A stretch of DNA of 64,000 nt. Source: Hyphomicrobiales bacterium (GTDB lineage Bacteria > Pseudomonadota > Alphaproteobacteria > Rhizobiales > Rhizobiaceae). The notes beneath the pieces are model-generated. The model ran no database searches. It had not been told where the DNA came from and was given only the letters and a program-made list of their open reading frames with translations. The stretch covers positions 62,001 through 126,000 of the forward strand of contig UBMP01000011.1 in the NCBI GenBank assembly GCA_900466575.1, in the 5' to 3' direction. The stretch's first letter is position 1. Each line of letters starts with the position of its first letter. Below, in pieces: positions 38,090-45,336 of this stretch. Made by a program: the position numbers and the translations under genes.

Positions 38090-38611
38090 TTAAGGTTTTA
38101 CAGGGCCGGAATCGTCGGAACCGGTCATCACGTCTTCGTGGACATGGTCCTTGCCGATATTGACGTCGTCGTGGGTCAGCTTGCCGTTCTGGAACGCGCT
38201 GTTGCCGTTGAAGACAAAGCCTTTCGGTCCCATCTCCAGGCGTGCGCCACCGGCTTCCAGGACGGTCGTATCTGACGACTTCGAAGGCGCTTTGTGGTCC
38301 TTGTCATAGGTCGCCGGCCCGGCGATCGATGCGGTGCCGGGAACGCCGGAAGGGGAGTGCATAGTCATCTGCTCACCATCGGCCGGCTCTGCGTGGATCT
38401 TCAGGTTGCCGGTGCGCGCTTCCTGCCAGCGCATCCAGGGAGAGAGCACGTCTTCGCCTTTGGAATTGGTCCCGAGCTTCAGCCGGACCATTCGCTTTTC
38501 CGGGTCTTTCTTGGAGACCTTGCCGCTAAGCTGAGACATGGCAATGCGCCGCTCGGCCGCCTCGATGCGGGCTGCGTGTTCGCGAAGAGCACGGGCGTAA
38601 GGATCACGCAT
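38090..38611 (-). CDS. Baseplate spike protein V (gp45 type)
   Basis: This 173-residue member of the P2 gpV / Mu gp45 spike family has an N-terminal OB-like part (GKVSKKDPEKRMVRLKLG, DVLSPWMRWQEA), a beta-helical middle, and the metal-binding-like HDDVNIGKDHVHEDV near the end, typical for the spike tip. It overlaps the stop of gp37 by eight bases. The short length favours a simple membrane-piercing spike. Confidence 0.8.
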   Translation of the reverse strand: MRDPYARALREHAARIEAAERRIAMSQLSGKVSKKDPEKRMVRLKLGTNSKGEDVLSPWMRWQEARTGNLKIHAEPADGEQMTMHSPSGVPGTASIAGPATYDKDHKAPSKSSDTTVLEAGGARLEMGPKGFVFNGNSAFQNGKLTHDDVNIGKDHVHEDVMTGSDDSGPVKP

Positions 38612-39233
38612 CGGTTTCCTCCCGTGCCGGGATCCACGGTGCAATCGCGTCGAGCGCTTCCTCGCTGCCGAAGTTGATGGTGCCGGTCTCCTCATCATAC
38701 TGGCCGGTGACAGCCGGGAAGACGGAAGCGCCAAGCTCGGCGATGACCTGCGTCCAGGTGACCGTGTAATAGGCCATGCCTTCGTTCTGGTCGCGAACAG
38801 TGAACAGCGGCTTGAGTTCCGGTGCTGGCACGGTTTCGACGGGAAGGATCGCGCTGCGGCCCCACAGCGAGGTTTCCTCGTCGGCAAGGATCGCGAGCAG
38901 CCGCGCGCCGATCGCCAGCCCCTGATCTTCCTTCTCCCGCCGCTTGCCAGCGACGACTGCCGACTGGACGACGATATAGGCCACCCAATCAATGGTGACG
39001 AAGAAGACGCCATCAGCGCGACGGCCCTCGCGCATCTTGACGAAGCCGACGCCGACGCCAGGTGCCGAGACCACGGTCTTGGCCACCAGCTCGGAAATAT
39101 CGACCTTGCCGGGATGGCGGACGATCTTCAGGCCAGGATTGAGTGTCTGCAGGGTGGAGACAATGGCGGCATGCACGGGCGCGACGACATCATTGTCCAG
39201 GATCTCGGCGAGCGTTTTGGGCTGAATGGTCAT
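38604..39233 (-). CDS. Mu gp37-like protein (DUF1834)
   Basis: This 209-residue protein has the family core (DGVFFVTIDWVAYIVVQSAV, GARLLAILADEET). In Mu gp37 is a tail or neck component. The ATG at 39233 overlaps the preceding stop; much longer in-frame readings upstream (to 40082) run through two other genes and are rejected. Confidence 0.75.
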   Translation of the reverse strand: MTIQPKTLAEILDNDVVAPVHAAIVSTLQTLNPGLKIVRHPGKVDISELVAKTVVSAPGVGVGFVKMREGRRADGVFFVTIDWVAYIVVQSAVVAGKRREKEDQGLAIGARLLAILADEETSLWGRSAILPVETVPAPELKPLFTVRDQNEGMAYYTVTWTQVIAELGASVFPAVTGQYDEETGTINFGSEEALDAIAPWIPAREETDA

Positions 39234-39712
39234 TGCAGGCCGCTCCCCCAGATGTCCGTCACCAACTCGACCATCTCCCGCTCGTTGTCGGCGGAAAGCC
39301 CGACAAACTGTCTCGCCGGAACGGTCACCTTCTTCGCGTGGATCGTCTGTCCCCCAACGCTGAAAACCAGCGCCTTCGCGTTCTCCGGGATGATCTCTGC
39401 GCCGTCCTGGTGAACATGCGCCCATTCCCAGGTGGAGCCCCACTCGGCCTCGTCGGCCGAGGTGATGTTGACGATCGAGGAAAGCAGATGCTGACCGGTC
39501 GCGAGCAGGATGGACGTGCCGGTCCAGTTCTCCTTCCACGGCGTTCCGTCCGGCGCGGTCTTCTCGTCCGTGATGCGCCGGCGCGTCTGGCTTTCGCCCA
39601 GTGCGCCGATCGCGGTCATCATCTCGGCCGTGTCCGGATCGAGGTGCTTGATGATCTTGCCGATCGCGGCATGAAGTTCGCGGGAATCGAGGATGAGGGA
39701 CACTGCGCTCAT
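39230..39712 (-). CDS. Virion morphogenesis / tail completion protein (gpG type)
   Basis: This 160-residue protein of the phage virion morphogenesis family (Mu gpG, P2 gpS) helps join head and tail. Signature segments are RRRITDEKTAPDGTPWKE, LLATGQHLLSSI and WEWAHVHQDG with IPARQFVGLS-like VPARQFVGLS. Overlaps on both sides (four bases each) show tight coupling. Confidence 0.82.
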   Translation of the reverse strand: MSAVSLILDSRELHAAIGKIIKHLDPDTAEMMTAIGALGESQTRRRITDEKTAPDGTPWKENWTGTSILLATGQHLLSSIVNITSADEAEWGSTWEWAHVHQDGAEIIPENAKALVFSVGGQTIHAKKVTVPARQFVGLSADNEREMVELVTDIWGSGLQ

Positions 39713-40176
39713 ATGCTGCCGAGCCTCTTGCGCGTGAACATGCGCTCGGGCGCTTCGACCACCGCTTCGTTCGGGCCGATATCGCCCACGTCGTCGATCG
39801 AGCCGGTGCCCGCGTCTCCAGCGGTGACGGTGGAGAGTGCACCCTTGCCGGCGGCGATGGCTTCCAGGCGCTTAATGGCCTGGTCGTAACGTTCCTTGAT
39901 GTTGTCGGTCGATCGCGAGAAGTCGAGTGCGATGCGGTAGAAGGCGATGTCGATGCAGTAGACGCGCAGGATCGCCTTGGCGTCATCGTCCAGGCTGGCG
40001 AGATCTGCAGGCGAGTAGCGCGCGGCGAGAATGGCGCGGATCTCGACCGTTGCATCGGAAAGGCCGGCTGTAATGCGAACATCGTCGCGCTCGCCGGTCT
40101 GCTCGTCGGCCGCCACCAGGATCAGCTGGTCGCGGAAACGGGCTTCCATGTCTGCGATCGTGGCGTAAGCGGTCAT
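39709..40176 (-). CDS. Mu gp36-like protein (DUF1320)
   Basis: This 155-residue DUF1320 protein is likely a head-to-tail connector subunit. Typical segments are MTAYATIADMEARF, RITAGLSDATVEIRAILAARYS and AFYRIALDFSRSTDNIKERYDQAI. Its place between capsid genes and gpG is conserved in Mu-like phages. Confidence 0.82.
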   Translation of the reverse strand: MTAYATIADMEARFRDQLILVAADEQTGERDDVRITAGLSDATVEIRAILAARYSPADLASLDDDAKAILRVYCIDIAFYRIALDFSRSTDNIKERYDQAIKRLEAIAAGKGALSTVTAGDAGTGSIDDVGDIGPNEAVVEAPERMFTRKRLGSI

Positions 40177-40252
40177 GGGTGTCCTCGTTCACCATGGAGC
40201 CGAATGCCGGGCGACCAGATCGCCGCCCGGCGCGGTTGGTCTTCGGCTGCGG

Positions 40253-40792
40253 TTATTCCTCGATCTCGATCAGGCGCATGTCGATCTTCAGCTTCGGATC
40301 GCCACGCAGCGCTTTGATGCGGGCCTCGACCTCTTCGGCCGTTGCGCCGAGTTCTTCCTCGGTCAGTTCGCGCGGCTCGACATCGAAGCCAAGGCCGGCG
40401 CGGCGACGGGCACCGCCAGGGGCGGAGACGACCAGGACGGCGCGCGAAACCTTCATGTTCGACAGGTCGGCAGTTTCGTTCCCAACCTCGACGCCCTTCA
40501 ATTCCGCAAAAGCCGTTTCGGACCGCGCCGGCAACGGCGGGATGTTTTCGACAGCGTTGGCGGCTGCAGCCAGTTTCATCACTTCGATCACCTGATTGAG
40601 CAGCTCGTCGCGATCGGTCTCGGCAAGCGCGTTCCACGCTTCAAGGTTCAGGCCCGACTTGTCGAACGCCGCGCGAACGACGTCGCCGAGCTGGACGGAC
40701 TTGCCCTCGGAGATCTCGATCAGGGCAGGCAGAGTGTTGGAGCCGTTGAGGGTCTCATTAGCAGCGAGTGCGGTGTCGGGCTTCTTTGCCAT
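40253..40792 (-). CDS. gp35-like structural-region protein
   Basis: This 179-residue acidic protein has NQVIEVMKLAAAANAVENIPPLP in the middle and a C-terminus rich in Glu and Leu. It stands where Mu has gp35, between capsid T and gp36, but sequence similarity is not obvious to me. A hairpin terminator separates it from the capsid gene, so it may be made at a lower level than the capsid. Confidence 0.6.
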   Translation of the reverse strand: MAKKPDTALAANETLNGSNTLPALIEISEGKSVQLGDVVRAAFDKSGLNLEAWNALAETDRDELLNQVIEVMKLAAAANAVENIPPLPARSETAFAELKGVEVGNETADLSNMKVSRAVLVVSAPGGARRRAGLGFDVEPRELTEEELGATAEEVEARIKALRGDPKLKIDMRLIEIEE

Positions 40793-40840
40793 GGTGTTCT
40801 CCTGGGGTTTTCGAGAAAGCGGCTCGGCCTGCCGTTTTCC

Positions 40841-40888
40841 GGAAAACCCCGGCCGCCTCCTACGACGAGGACAAGGACGCGGCCGGGG
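40841..40888 (-). terminator. Terminator downstream of the capsid gene
   Basis: Inverted arms CCCCGGCCGC (40847-40856) and GCGGCCGGGG (40879-40888) with a 22-base loop. On the minus strand the stem is followed by TTTTCC. It lies in the 135-base gap after the capsid gene and before the gp35-like gene, so it probably attenuates rather than ends late transcription. Confidence 0.6.
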
Positions 40889-40927
40889 GTCTTGCGCAGC
40901 TGACCGAGGTCAGCAGCCAAGCATGGA

Positions 40928-41824
40928 TCAGTTCAGCAGCTGGGCTTCGATGATCTGGACGAGGTTCTGGTTCGTGTTGCTGGAGCCGTCGATCTGGGCC
41001 GACAGCAGCACGTCGCGCGCCTTGAAGAAGTTCGTGTTGCCGACGATCAGATGCGTCGGGCGAATGCCGAGCTTTCGTCCTTCGTCATCGGTGAAATTCT
41101 TCATTGCGGTGAAGGCCGCGCGAAGGTTCGCCGAGGTGAGGTCGGCCTTGGAACCGAAGGCCATCTGCCAGAAGCCGAAGCCAGCACTCACGCGGGCATC
41201 GACGCCATAGAGATATTCGTCACGCATGAAGACATGATCGGAGGTCTTGGCGTCTTCCTTGGCGGTGAACTCATAGTCGCGACGCTTCTGGAAGATGAAG
41301 GGCTTCAGGGGGCGCGAGAAGTCGGCGAGAATCCAGGCCTCCCCAGTCCCGGCCTGCATATTGGACACCGAGACCTCAGAATTGGGCTTGCCAACGGGAT
41401 GATCCGTATCGAAGAAATACTGACCGTCGAAGCATTCCGTCGAAAACGCCGCGTTGATGAGATCGAAGAGAACTTCGTCAGGATGCGAACTTGCGGCGTT
41501 GCCCAACATTTCGAAACGGGTGCTGTAGAGGCCGAGTTTGTCGTCCTCGACATCGTCGCGTTGAACGCCAATCGAGTCTTCGAACTTGCGGTTCTTGATC
41601 GAGTAGCCCTTGGCGCTGAGCGACTTGATCTGGCGATCGCCGATCCATTCGCGCAGCTTGGGAATATCACCGAGCCAGCCATAGGTCTCTTCCGAAGAGG
41701 TCGACGTAACGACGGTCGCAAGCGTCTCGTAGATCGCCTTGTAGCCAGCAAAGCCTTTCTGGAAGCTTGTTTTGAAGCCGCGCTGCATCGATGCGAGCAG
41801 GTCGGGTGTAATCACTCTTGCCAT
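40928..41824 (-). CDS. Major capsid protein (Mu gpT type)
   Basis: This 298-residue Mu gpT-family head subunit has an HK97-like fold. Hallmarks are ITPDLLASMQRGFKTSFQKGF at the start, YGWLGDIPKLREWIGDR, VQRDDVEDDKLGLYSTRFEMLG, FDGQYFFDTDHP and the end LIVGNTNFFKARDVLLS. Full-length for the family. Confidence 0.92.
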   Translation of the reverse strand: MARVITPDLLASMQRGFKTSFQKGFAGYKAIYETLATVVTSTSSEETYGWLGDIPKLREWIGDRQIKSLSAKGYSIKNRKFEDSIGVQRDDVEDDKLGLYSTRFEMLGNAASSHPDEVLFDLINAAFSTECFDGQYFFDTDHPVGKPNSEVSVSNMQAGTGEAWILADFSRPLKPFIFQKRRDYEFTAKEDAKTSDHVFMRDEYLYGVDARVSAGFGFWQMAFGSKADLTSANLRAAFTAMKNFTDDEGRKLGIRPTHLIVGNTNFFKARDVLLSAQIDGSSNTNQNLVQIIEAQLLN

Positions 41825-41844
41825 GTTCTGAAAACCTCGTTGGG

Positions 41845-42249
41845 TTAGTAGCCGAGGCGGACGAACACGCCGTCTGCTTCGACCTGGATGATCTTGCCGG
41901 CCTTCGACCGAGTGCCGCCGCCGTCCGTCGCTGCGACCGTCTGGTCATCGACGAGATAGCAGTCCTGGCCTTCCGAGCCGGCCGTGATGAGATCGGTAGC
42001 AAGGTTGGAGACCTTGATCGCCCCGCGCTTGACCGGCACCTTTGCCGCCCCGTCCGCGCCGGCATTGACCACCGTCTGCTCTGCATAACCGACCACGGTC
42101 AGGCCGGTAGCGGTCTTGCCGGGCTGGGCGAGCTTCGACGCCGTGACCACGATCGCACCCTGGTAAATCGTCGTCGCGCCCTTCATGGGCACGTTGGAAT
42201 TCACGGCTGCGATCTCGACGACAGATCGGGCCTTGGTCATTGCGGTCAT
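41845..42249 (-). CDS. Head decoration protein
   Basis: This 134-residue Gly/Ala/Val-rich beta protein (GATTIYQGAIVVTASKLAQPG, VKVSNLATDL-like) lies between protease/scaffold and capsid genes. Small beta proteins at this place in Mu-like phages decorate and stabilise the capsid surface. The family call rests on size, composition and context. Confidence 0.65.
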   Translation of the reverse strand: MTAMTKARSVVEIAAVNSNVPMKGATTIYQGAIVVTASKLAQPGKTATGLTVVGYAEQTVVNAGADGAAKVPVKRGAIKVSNLATDLITAGSEGQDCYLVDDQTVAATDGGGTRSKAGKIIQVEADGVFVRLGY

Positions 42250-42265
42250 CTGGATCTCCAGTGTT

Positions 42266-42721
42266 TCAGGCTGCGGTCAGGCCGTTTGCCTTGCGGAATT
42301 CTTCCTCGGTCAGGCCGAGTTCCTTCATGATCTGGCGGTCCTCGGCCGACAGCGTCTTCACGTCGCCGGTCGGGCTCTTGGTATCGAGGTTCGTGGCACC
42401 GAGCGTGGCCGGGCGCAGCTCGATCAGCTTCTTGACCTGCTCGATGCCCTCGTCAGTGGCGCAGAGTGCGGCGAACGTGTCGCGCTCGGCCGGTACGATT
42501 TTCTTGGCCTTCAAAGCTTCTTCGAGCAGGCCATCGATCTTGCCCTTGCGGGTTTCGGCGCGCAGCGTTTCGAGCGCCGTCTTCGTGGTGGAGAGGGTCT
42601 GGAGCGTCTGCTCGTGAATGGCGGGATCGACGCGCTTCTTCAGGTCGCCGAGCGCCGAAAGGCAGGAGGCTTCGGAAGCGTCTTCAGTGAGGCCGAGGGC
42701 GAGCGCGATGGCTTTCAGCAT
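42266..42721 (-). CDS. Nested scaffold protein (Mu gpZ type), in-frame internal start
   Basis: The ATG at 42721, inside the protease gene and in the same frame, is preceded by GGAGAAACCC, a better ribosome site than that of the full gene. It would give a 151-residue helical protein starting MLKAIALALGLTEDASEA. In Mu the scaffold Z is made exactly this way from within gene I. Supported by site and analogy; not proven. Confidence 0.55.
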   Translation of the reverse strand: MLKAIALALGLTEDASEASCLSALGDLKKRVDPAIHEQTLQTLSTTKTALETLRAETRKGKIDGLLEEALKAKKIVPAERDTFAALCATDEGIEQVKKLIELRPATLGATNLDTKSPTGDVKTLSAEDRQIMKELGLTEEEFRKANGLTAA

Positions 42722-43261
42722 GGGTTTCTCCGGTGAGTGCTTGGGTTGAGCAGAAGCGACGGCCGGCATCGAGGCGGCGGGCGCAGCGACAAGAGCGGCG
42801 GAGTGCAGCCAGAGCGCCTTGCCGTTGTCGTCGGTCGTCATGGAAGGGGAAATGTAGCGATGTGTCCGCGCCGCCAGGACGCGCAGGCCCTCGTCGAGCC
42901 ATTCGACGCGGCCATAGAGACCATCGGTTCGCGCTTCCAGCTTGTTGATCCAGCCGACAGCCGGCGCGGCATCGCCGAAGAGCGCCTTCTTCACAGTCGC
43001 ATGATCCAGATCGACAGGAATATCGATGGCGTCCGCCTCAAAGCGGGAGACAAGCAGTTCCGGATCGATGTCGAAGGGGCGGCCATCGCGGGCGATGAAC
43101 TTGCCGCGCGGAAGGATCTTGATCCACTCCGGCCCCTTCGCCTCCGTCTTTGCAACCGGGTCGGCGGCGTAGACGTCAAGCGTCGCGATGCCAGTCATCT
43201 CGGCGGCAATGCCGGCGGGCTCGTTTGCAAGGCAGGTGATGTCGAAGCGGTTTTTCAGCAT
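42266..43261 (-). CDS. Head maturation protease with scaffold domain (Mu gpI type)
   Basis: This 331-residue protein resembles the Mu I protease. The N-terminal 165 residues are the protease part (WIKILPRGKF, then DIPVDLDHATVKK with a candidate catalytic His, and HRYISPSMTTD with a candidate Ser). The C-terminal half is helical and charged, as a scaffold. An internal start at 42721 would release the scaffold alone. No good ribosome site precedes the ATG at 43261; the promoter predicted from the dyad would place the transcript start only a few bases before it. Confidence 0.8.
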   Translation of the reverse strand: MLKNRFDITCLANEPAGIAAEMTGIATLDVYAADPVAKTEAKGPEWIKILPRGKFIARDGRPFDIDPELLVSRFEADAIDIPVDLDHATVKKALFGDAAPAVGWINKLEARTDGLYGRVEWLDEGLRVLAARTHRYISPSMTTDDNGKALWLHSAALVAAPAASMPAVASAQPKHSPEKPMLKAIALALGLTEDASEASCLSALGDLKKRVDPAIHEQTLQTLSTTKTALETLRAETRKGKIDGLLEEALKAKKIVPAERDTFAALCATDEGIEQVKKLIELRPATLGATNLDTKSPTGDVKTLSAEDRQIMKELGLTEEEFRKANGLTAA

Positions 43262-43296
43262 GGCGGCAGTGATGCCACCATTCGATAAGGCGCGAT

Positions 43297-43314
43297 GGCT
43301 GACAGGTGTCAGCC
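43297..43314 (-). promoter_or_regulatory. Dyad upstream of the protease/head operon
   Basis: Perfect eight-base arms around two bases: on the minus strand GGCTGACACCTGTCAGCC. The same 18 bases occur at 30695-30712 before the sheath gene, and a variant at 51716-51729 before the endolysin gene. No T-run follows here, so it is not a terminator. A TGGCAT element lies about 31 bases downstream. Best explained as a binding site of the Mor/C-type activator. Confidence 0.55.
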
Positions 43315-43521
43315 GGAGCAGATCAGGTGATCAGCGCCTCGTGACGCGCATGTAACTGCGAATGCGGTCCTCGATCAAGCCGCGCCTTGAAAATTGAAGG
43401 CGGTTTGAAGGCCGTGGGCGCGTTTTTCGGGTCCGGCCCCTGTCACGGGGCGTCCGGAGGTCTTTACGCGCGTCTGTGGGGGCTCTACGTTTGACGAGAA
43501 AGCAGTGAGGGGAGAAAGCCG

Positions 43522-43974
43522 GTGCGTGTATTTCTGGCGATGATGCTGACCATGATTTCGATGGTGAGCGCGAGTGCGGCGGAGTGGCCAAGTGCTGATA
43601 CCTACAGACCGTTCCTGTCGAGCTGCAAGGGTCATGAAGACTACATGGGTGGCGATGAGAACTGGTGCAAGCAGGCCATTGCGGTTTGGGATAAGGACTA
43701 CAAGAAGGCGATCAAGGGCGACTACCAGGGCCAGCGCAACGTCTCCTTCTGCCTGAGCAACGGCTGTGTCGCGTTTTACCATGGCTTCATCAAGCAGAAC
43801 AAAGTTCTCGGTTGCGCCTGGCGTATGGTCATTCTGAAAAGCGGGCACCTCGACGCCGACGAAACGGACACCGGCAACTTCAAACTCTACTGCGGCCCGA
43901 ACTTCCTGGACGACGCCGGGCGAATTGCGGCCGAGGCCCAAGCCAGCGCCATGCTCAAGATGCTCGGCAAGTGA
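43522..43974 (+). CDS. Secreted cargo protein within the head operon
   Basis: This 150-residue protein starts at GTG after GGGGAGAAAG. A signal peptide covers about residues 1-20 (cleavage after ASAA). The mature part has six Cys (in SSCKG, NWCKQ, SFCLS, NGCVA, LGCAW, LYCGP), suggesting disulfides in the periplasm, and a Sel1/TPR-like stretch AIKGDYQGQRNVSFCL. It is transcribed against the phage late genes between the protease and head protein F, and is followed by a structured element. Likely a lysogeny-expressed moron; function unknown. Confidence 0.68.
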   Translation: MRVFLAMMLTMISMVSASAAEWPSADTYRPFLSSCKGHEDYMGGDENWCKQAIAVWDKDYKKAIKGDYQGQRNVSFCLSNGCVAFYHGFIKQNKVLGCAWRMVILKSGHLDADETDTGNFKLYCGPNFLDDAGRIAAEAQASAMLKMLGK

Positions 43975-44010
43975 TTGAACAGCACACCCTTCGAGGCTAT
44001 ATTGTTTGTT

Positions 44011-44090
44011 GCGTGGCAGCGAAACCCGTTGTCCTAGATGACCATTGCGGGGGAGCCGGCTTAGCCGGGGGCGGTCCCTGCCTGCCACGC
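44011..44090. ncRNA. 80-base structured element after the cargo gene
   Basis: GCGTGGCAG at 44011-44019 pairs perfectly with CTGCCACGC at 44082-44090, closing an 80-base segment. Inside is a second hairpin CCGGC-TTA-GCCGG at about 44055-44069. It fills the gap between the cargo gene stop (43974) and the stop of head gene F (44091). It lacks a clear T-run, so it is not a standard intrinsic terminator. It may be an RNA, a 3'-end stabiliser or a converging-transcript barrier. Confidence 0.35.
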
Positions 44091-45332
44091 TCAATTCCCC
44101 CAAGGCCACTCCATCCCCGCTCTCTTCAATTGCCGCTTCAGCTCGTCCCCGGTCTTCTGGTGGAGCGAATTGACGCGTAGATAGCCATTGGCCGAGACCT
44201 TGACGAAGGCGCGCCAGATCGTCTTGCCGGCCTGCCAGAGCAACATTCGCGTTGCATCATCACTTTTAAGGTCAGGCAAAACGGCTGCTTCTGCCAGCAT
44301 TTGCGGCAAGAGCGCGAAGTCGTCGATCGACATGCTGTGCTCGGCTATGCGATCGCGGATGACGTCGGAGGGAATGGAGACGACCGGTGAAACTGCCTTC
44401 AGCTCCTCCTGAAGCTTCGGCGCGTGTCCTGCTGGCAGCCAGGTCTTTTCTGCCCGGTGTTCGACGAGCCGCAGATATGGGTCGGCCCAGAGATCATCGA
44501 GAACGCTCTGCGCATCGCCGTGGTCGGCTGCAGCCAGGCGCGTGTCGAGCTGCTGGATCAAAGTCTCGGCGCGAGCCAATCCGGGATTGGTCTGCCAGCC
44601 GGGATCGATACCGGGCGGGACAAGCGAGACCTCACCGGTGCGACGATTGCGGAATTCGATATCGGGGCCGAGGTCGGGCGGGTTGTCGGTGTACCAGATT
44701 TCGATATCTGATCCGTCGTCGCGCTTGCCGACGACGCGCTTCGTTCCGATCAGCGTCTTTGCCTCACGCGCTGTGATCATCCGCACCTGGCACTTGCAGC
44801 CCCAGCCGTTCGGTGGCCAGTGCGTTTGCCAGAACGGATCGTCGATAGGGAGGATCAGGCCGACCCAGAGCAGATGCTCCGGGCGCGGATCGGACGACGT
44901 GGTGCGAACATAGAGCGCGTAGGGCAGCGCCTTCTTGCCCCGCTGTGCGCGCTCCCACTGTCCTGCCGATCGGGCGGAGTTCATGTTCGACCAGAAGATG
45001 TTCTTCAGGCGACGATCGCTGGAGAAATCGACCATCCGATCGGGCTGGACATTTGACGGATCGGATACCATGCGCGGCTGCCACCAGCCGAGCCTGGTCA
45101 GCTCCTTGGCGATCATCGGTTTCCAGCTGTCATAGCCCTGGCCGGCCGCATTGGCTGCCGACATCGTCGACCGGAATGCATTCAACACGTCCAGCTCGAC
45201 GGCCTTGGCGACCGTGAACTTGTAGGCATGTTCCTCGGCCCAGACATCGAGCCAGGAGAACGCCGGCGCGTTCGTCTTGCCGTCGAAATAGCTGGTGACT
45301 TCGCTTGGGACGGCGATCTTGCCGCGCTTCAT
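44091..45332 (-). CDS. Head morphogenesis protein F (SPP1 gp7/Mu gpF type)
   Basis: This 413-residue protein has the minor-head domain: the N-terminal helix FTVAKAVELDVLNAFRSTMSAA, IFWSNMNSARSAGQW and the metal-binding-like segment HWPPNGWGCKCQVRMI with Cys residues near 190. Such proteins sit near the portal and are needed for head maturation or DNA injection. ATG 45332 lies just after the portal stop; an in-frame TTG at 45347 is possible. The C-terminal 150 residues contain a further helical domain. Confidence 0.82.
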   Translation of the reverse strand: MKRGKIAVPSEVTSYFDGKTNAPAFSWLDVWAEEHAYKFTVAKAVELDVLNAFRSTMSAANAAGQGYDSWKPMIAKELTRLGWWQPRMVSDPSNVQPDRMVDFSSDRRLKNIFWSNMNSARSAGQWERAQRGKKALPYALYVRTTSSDPRPEHLLWVGLILPIDDPFWQTHWPPNGWGCKCQVRMITAREAKTLIGTKRVVGKRDDGSDIEIWYTDNPPDLGPDIEFRNRRTGEVSLVPPGIDPGWQTNPGLARAETLIQQLDTRLAAADHGDAQSVLDDLWADPYLRLVEHRAEKTWLPAGHAPKLQEELKAVSPVVSIPSDVIRDRIAEHSMSIDDFALLPQMLAEAAVLPDLKSDDATRMLLWQAGKTIWRAFVKVSANGYLRVNSLHQKTGDELKRQLKRAGMEWPWGN

Positions 45333-45336
45333 CGGA

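Noticed and set aside
38604-40082. A single 492-residue minus-strand protein
   Set aside because: Only the last 209 residues match the gp37 family; the upstream part is out of frame over two coupled genes of known families.
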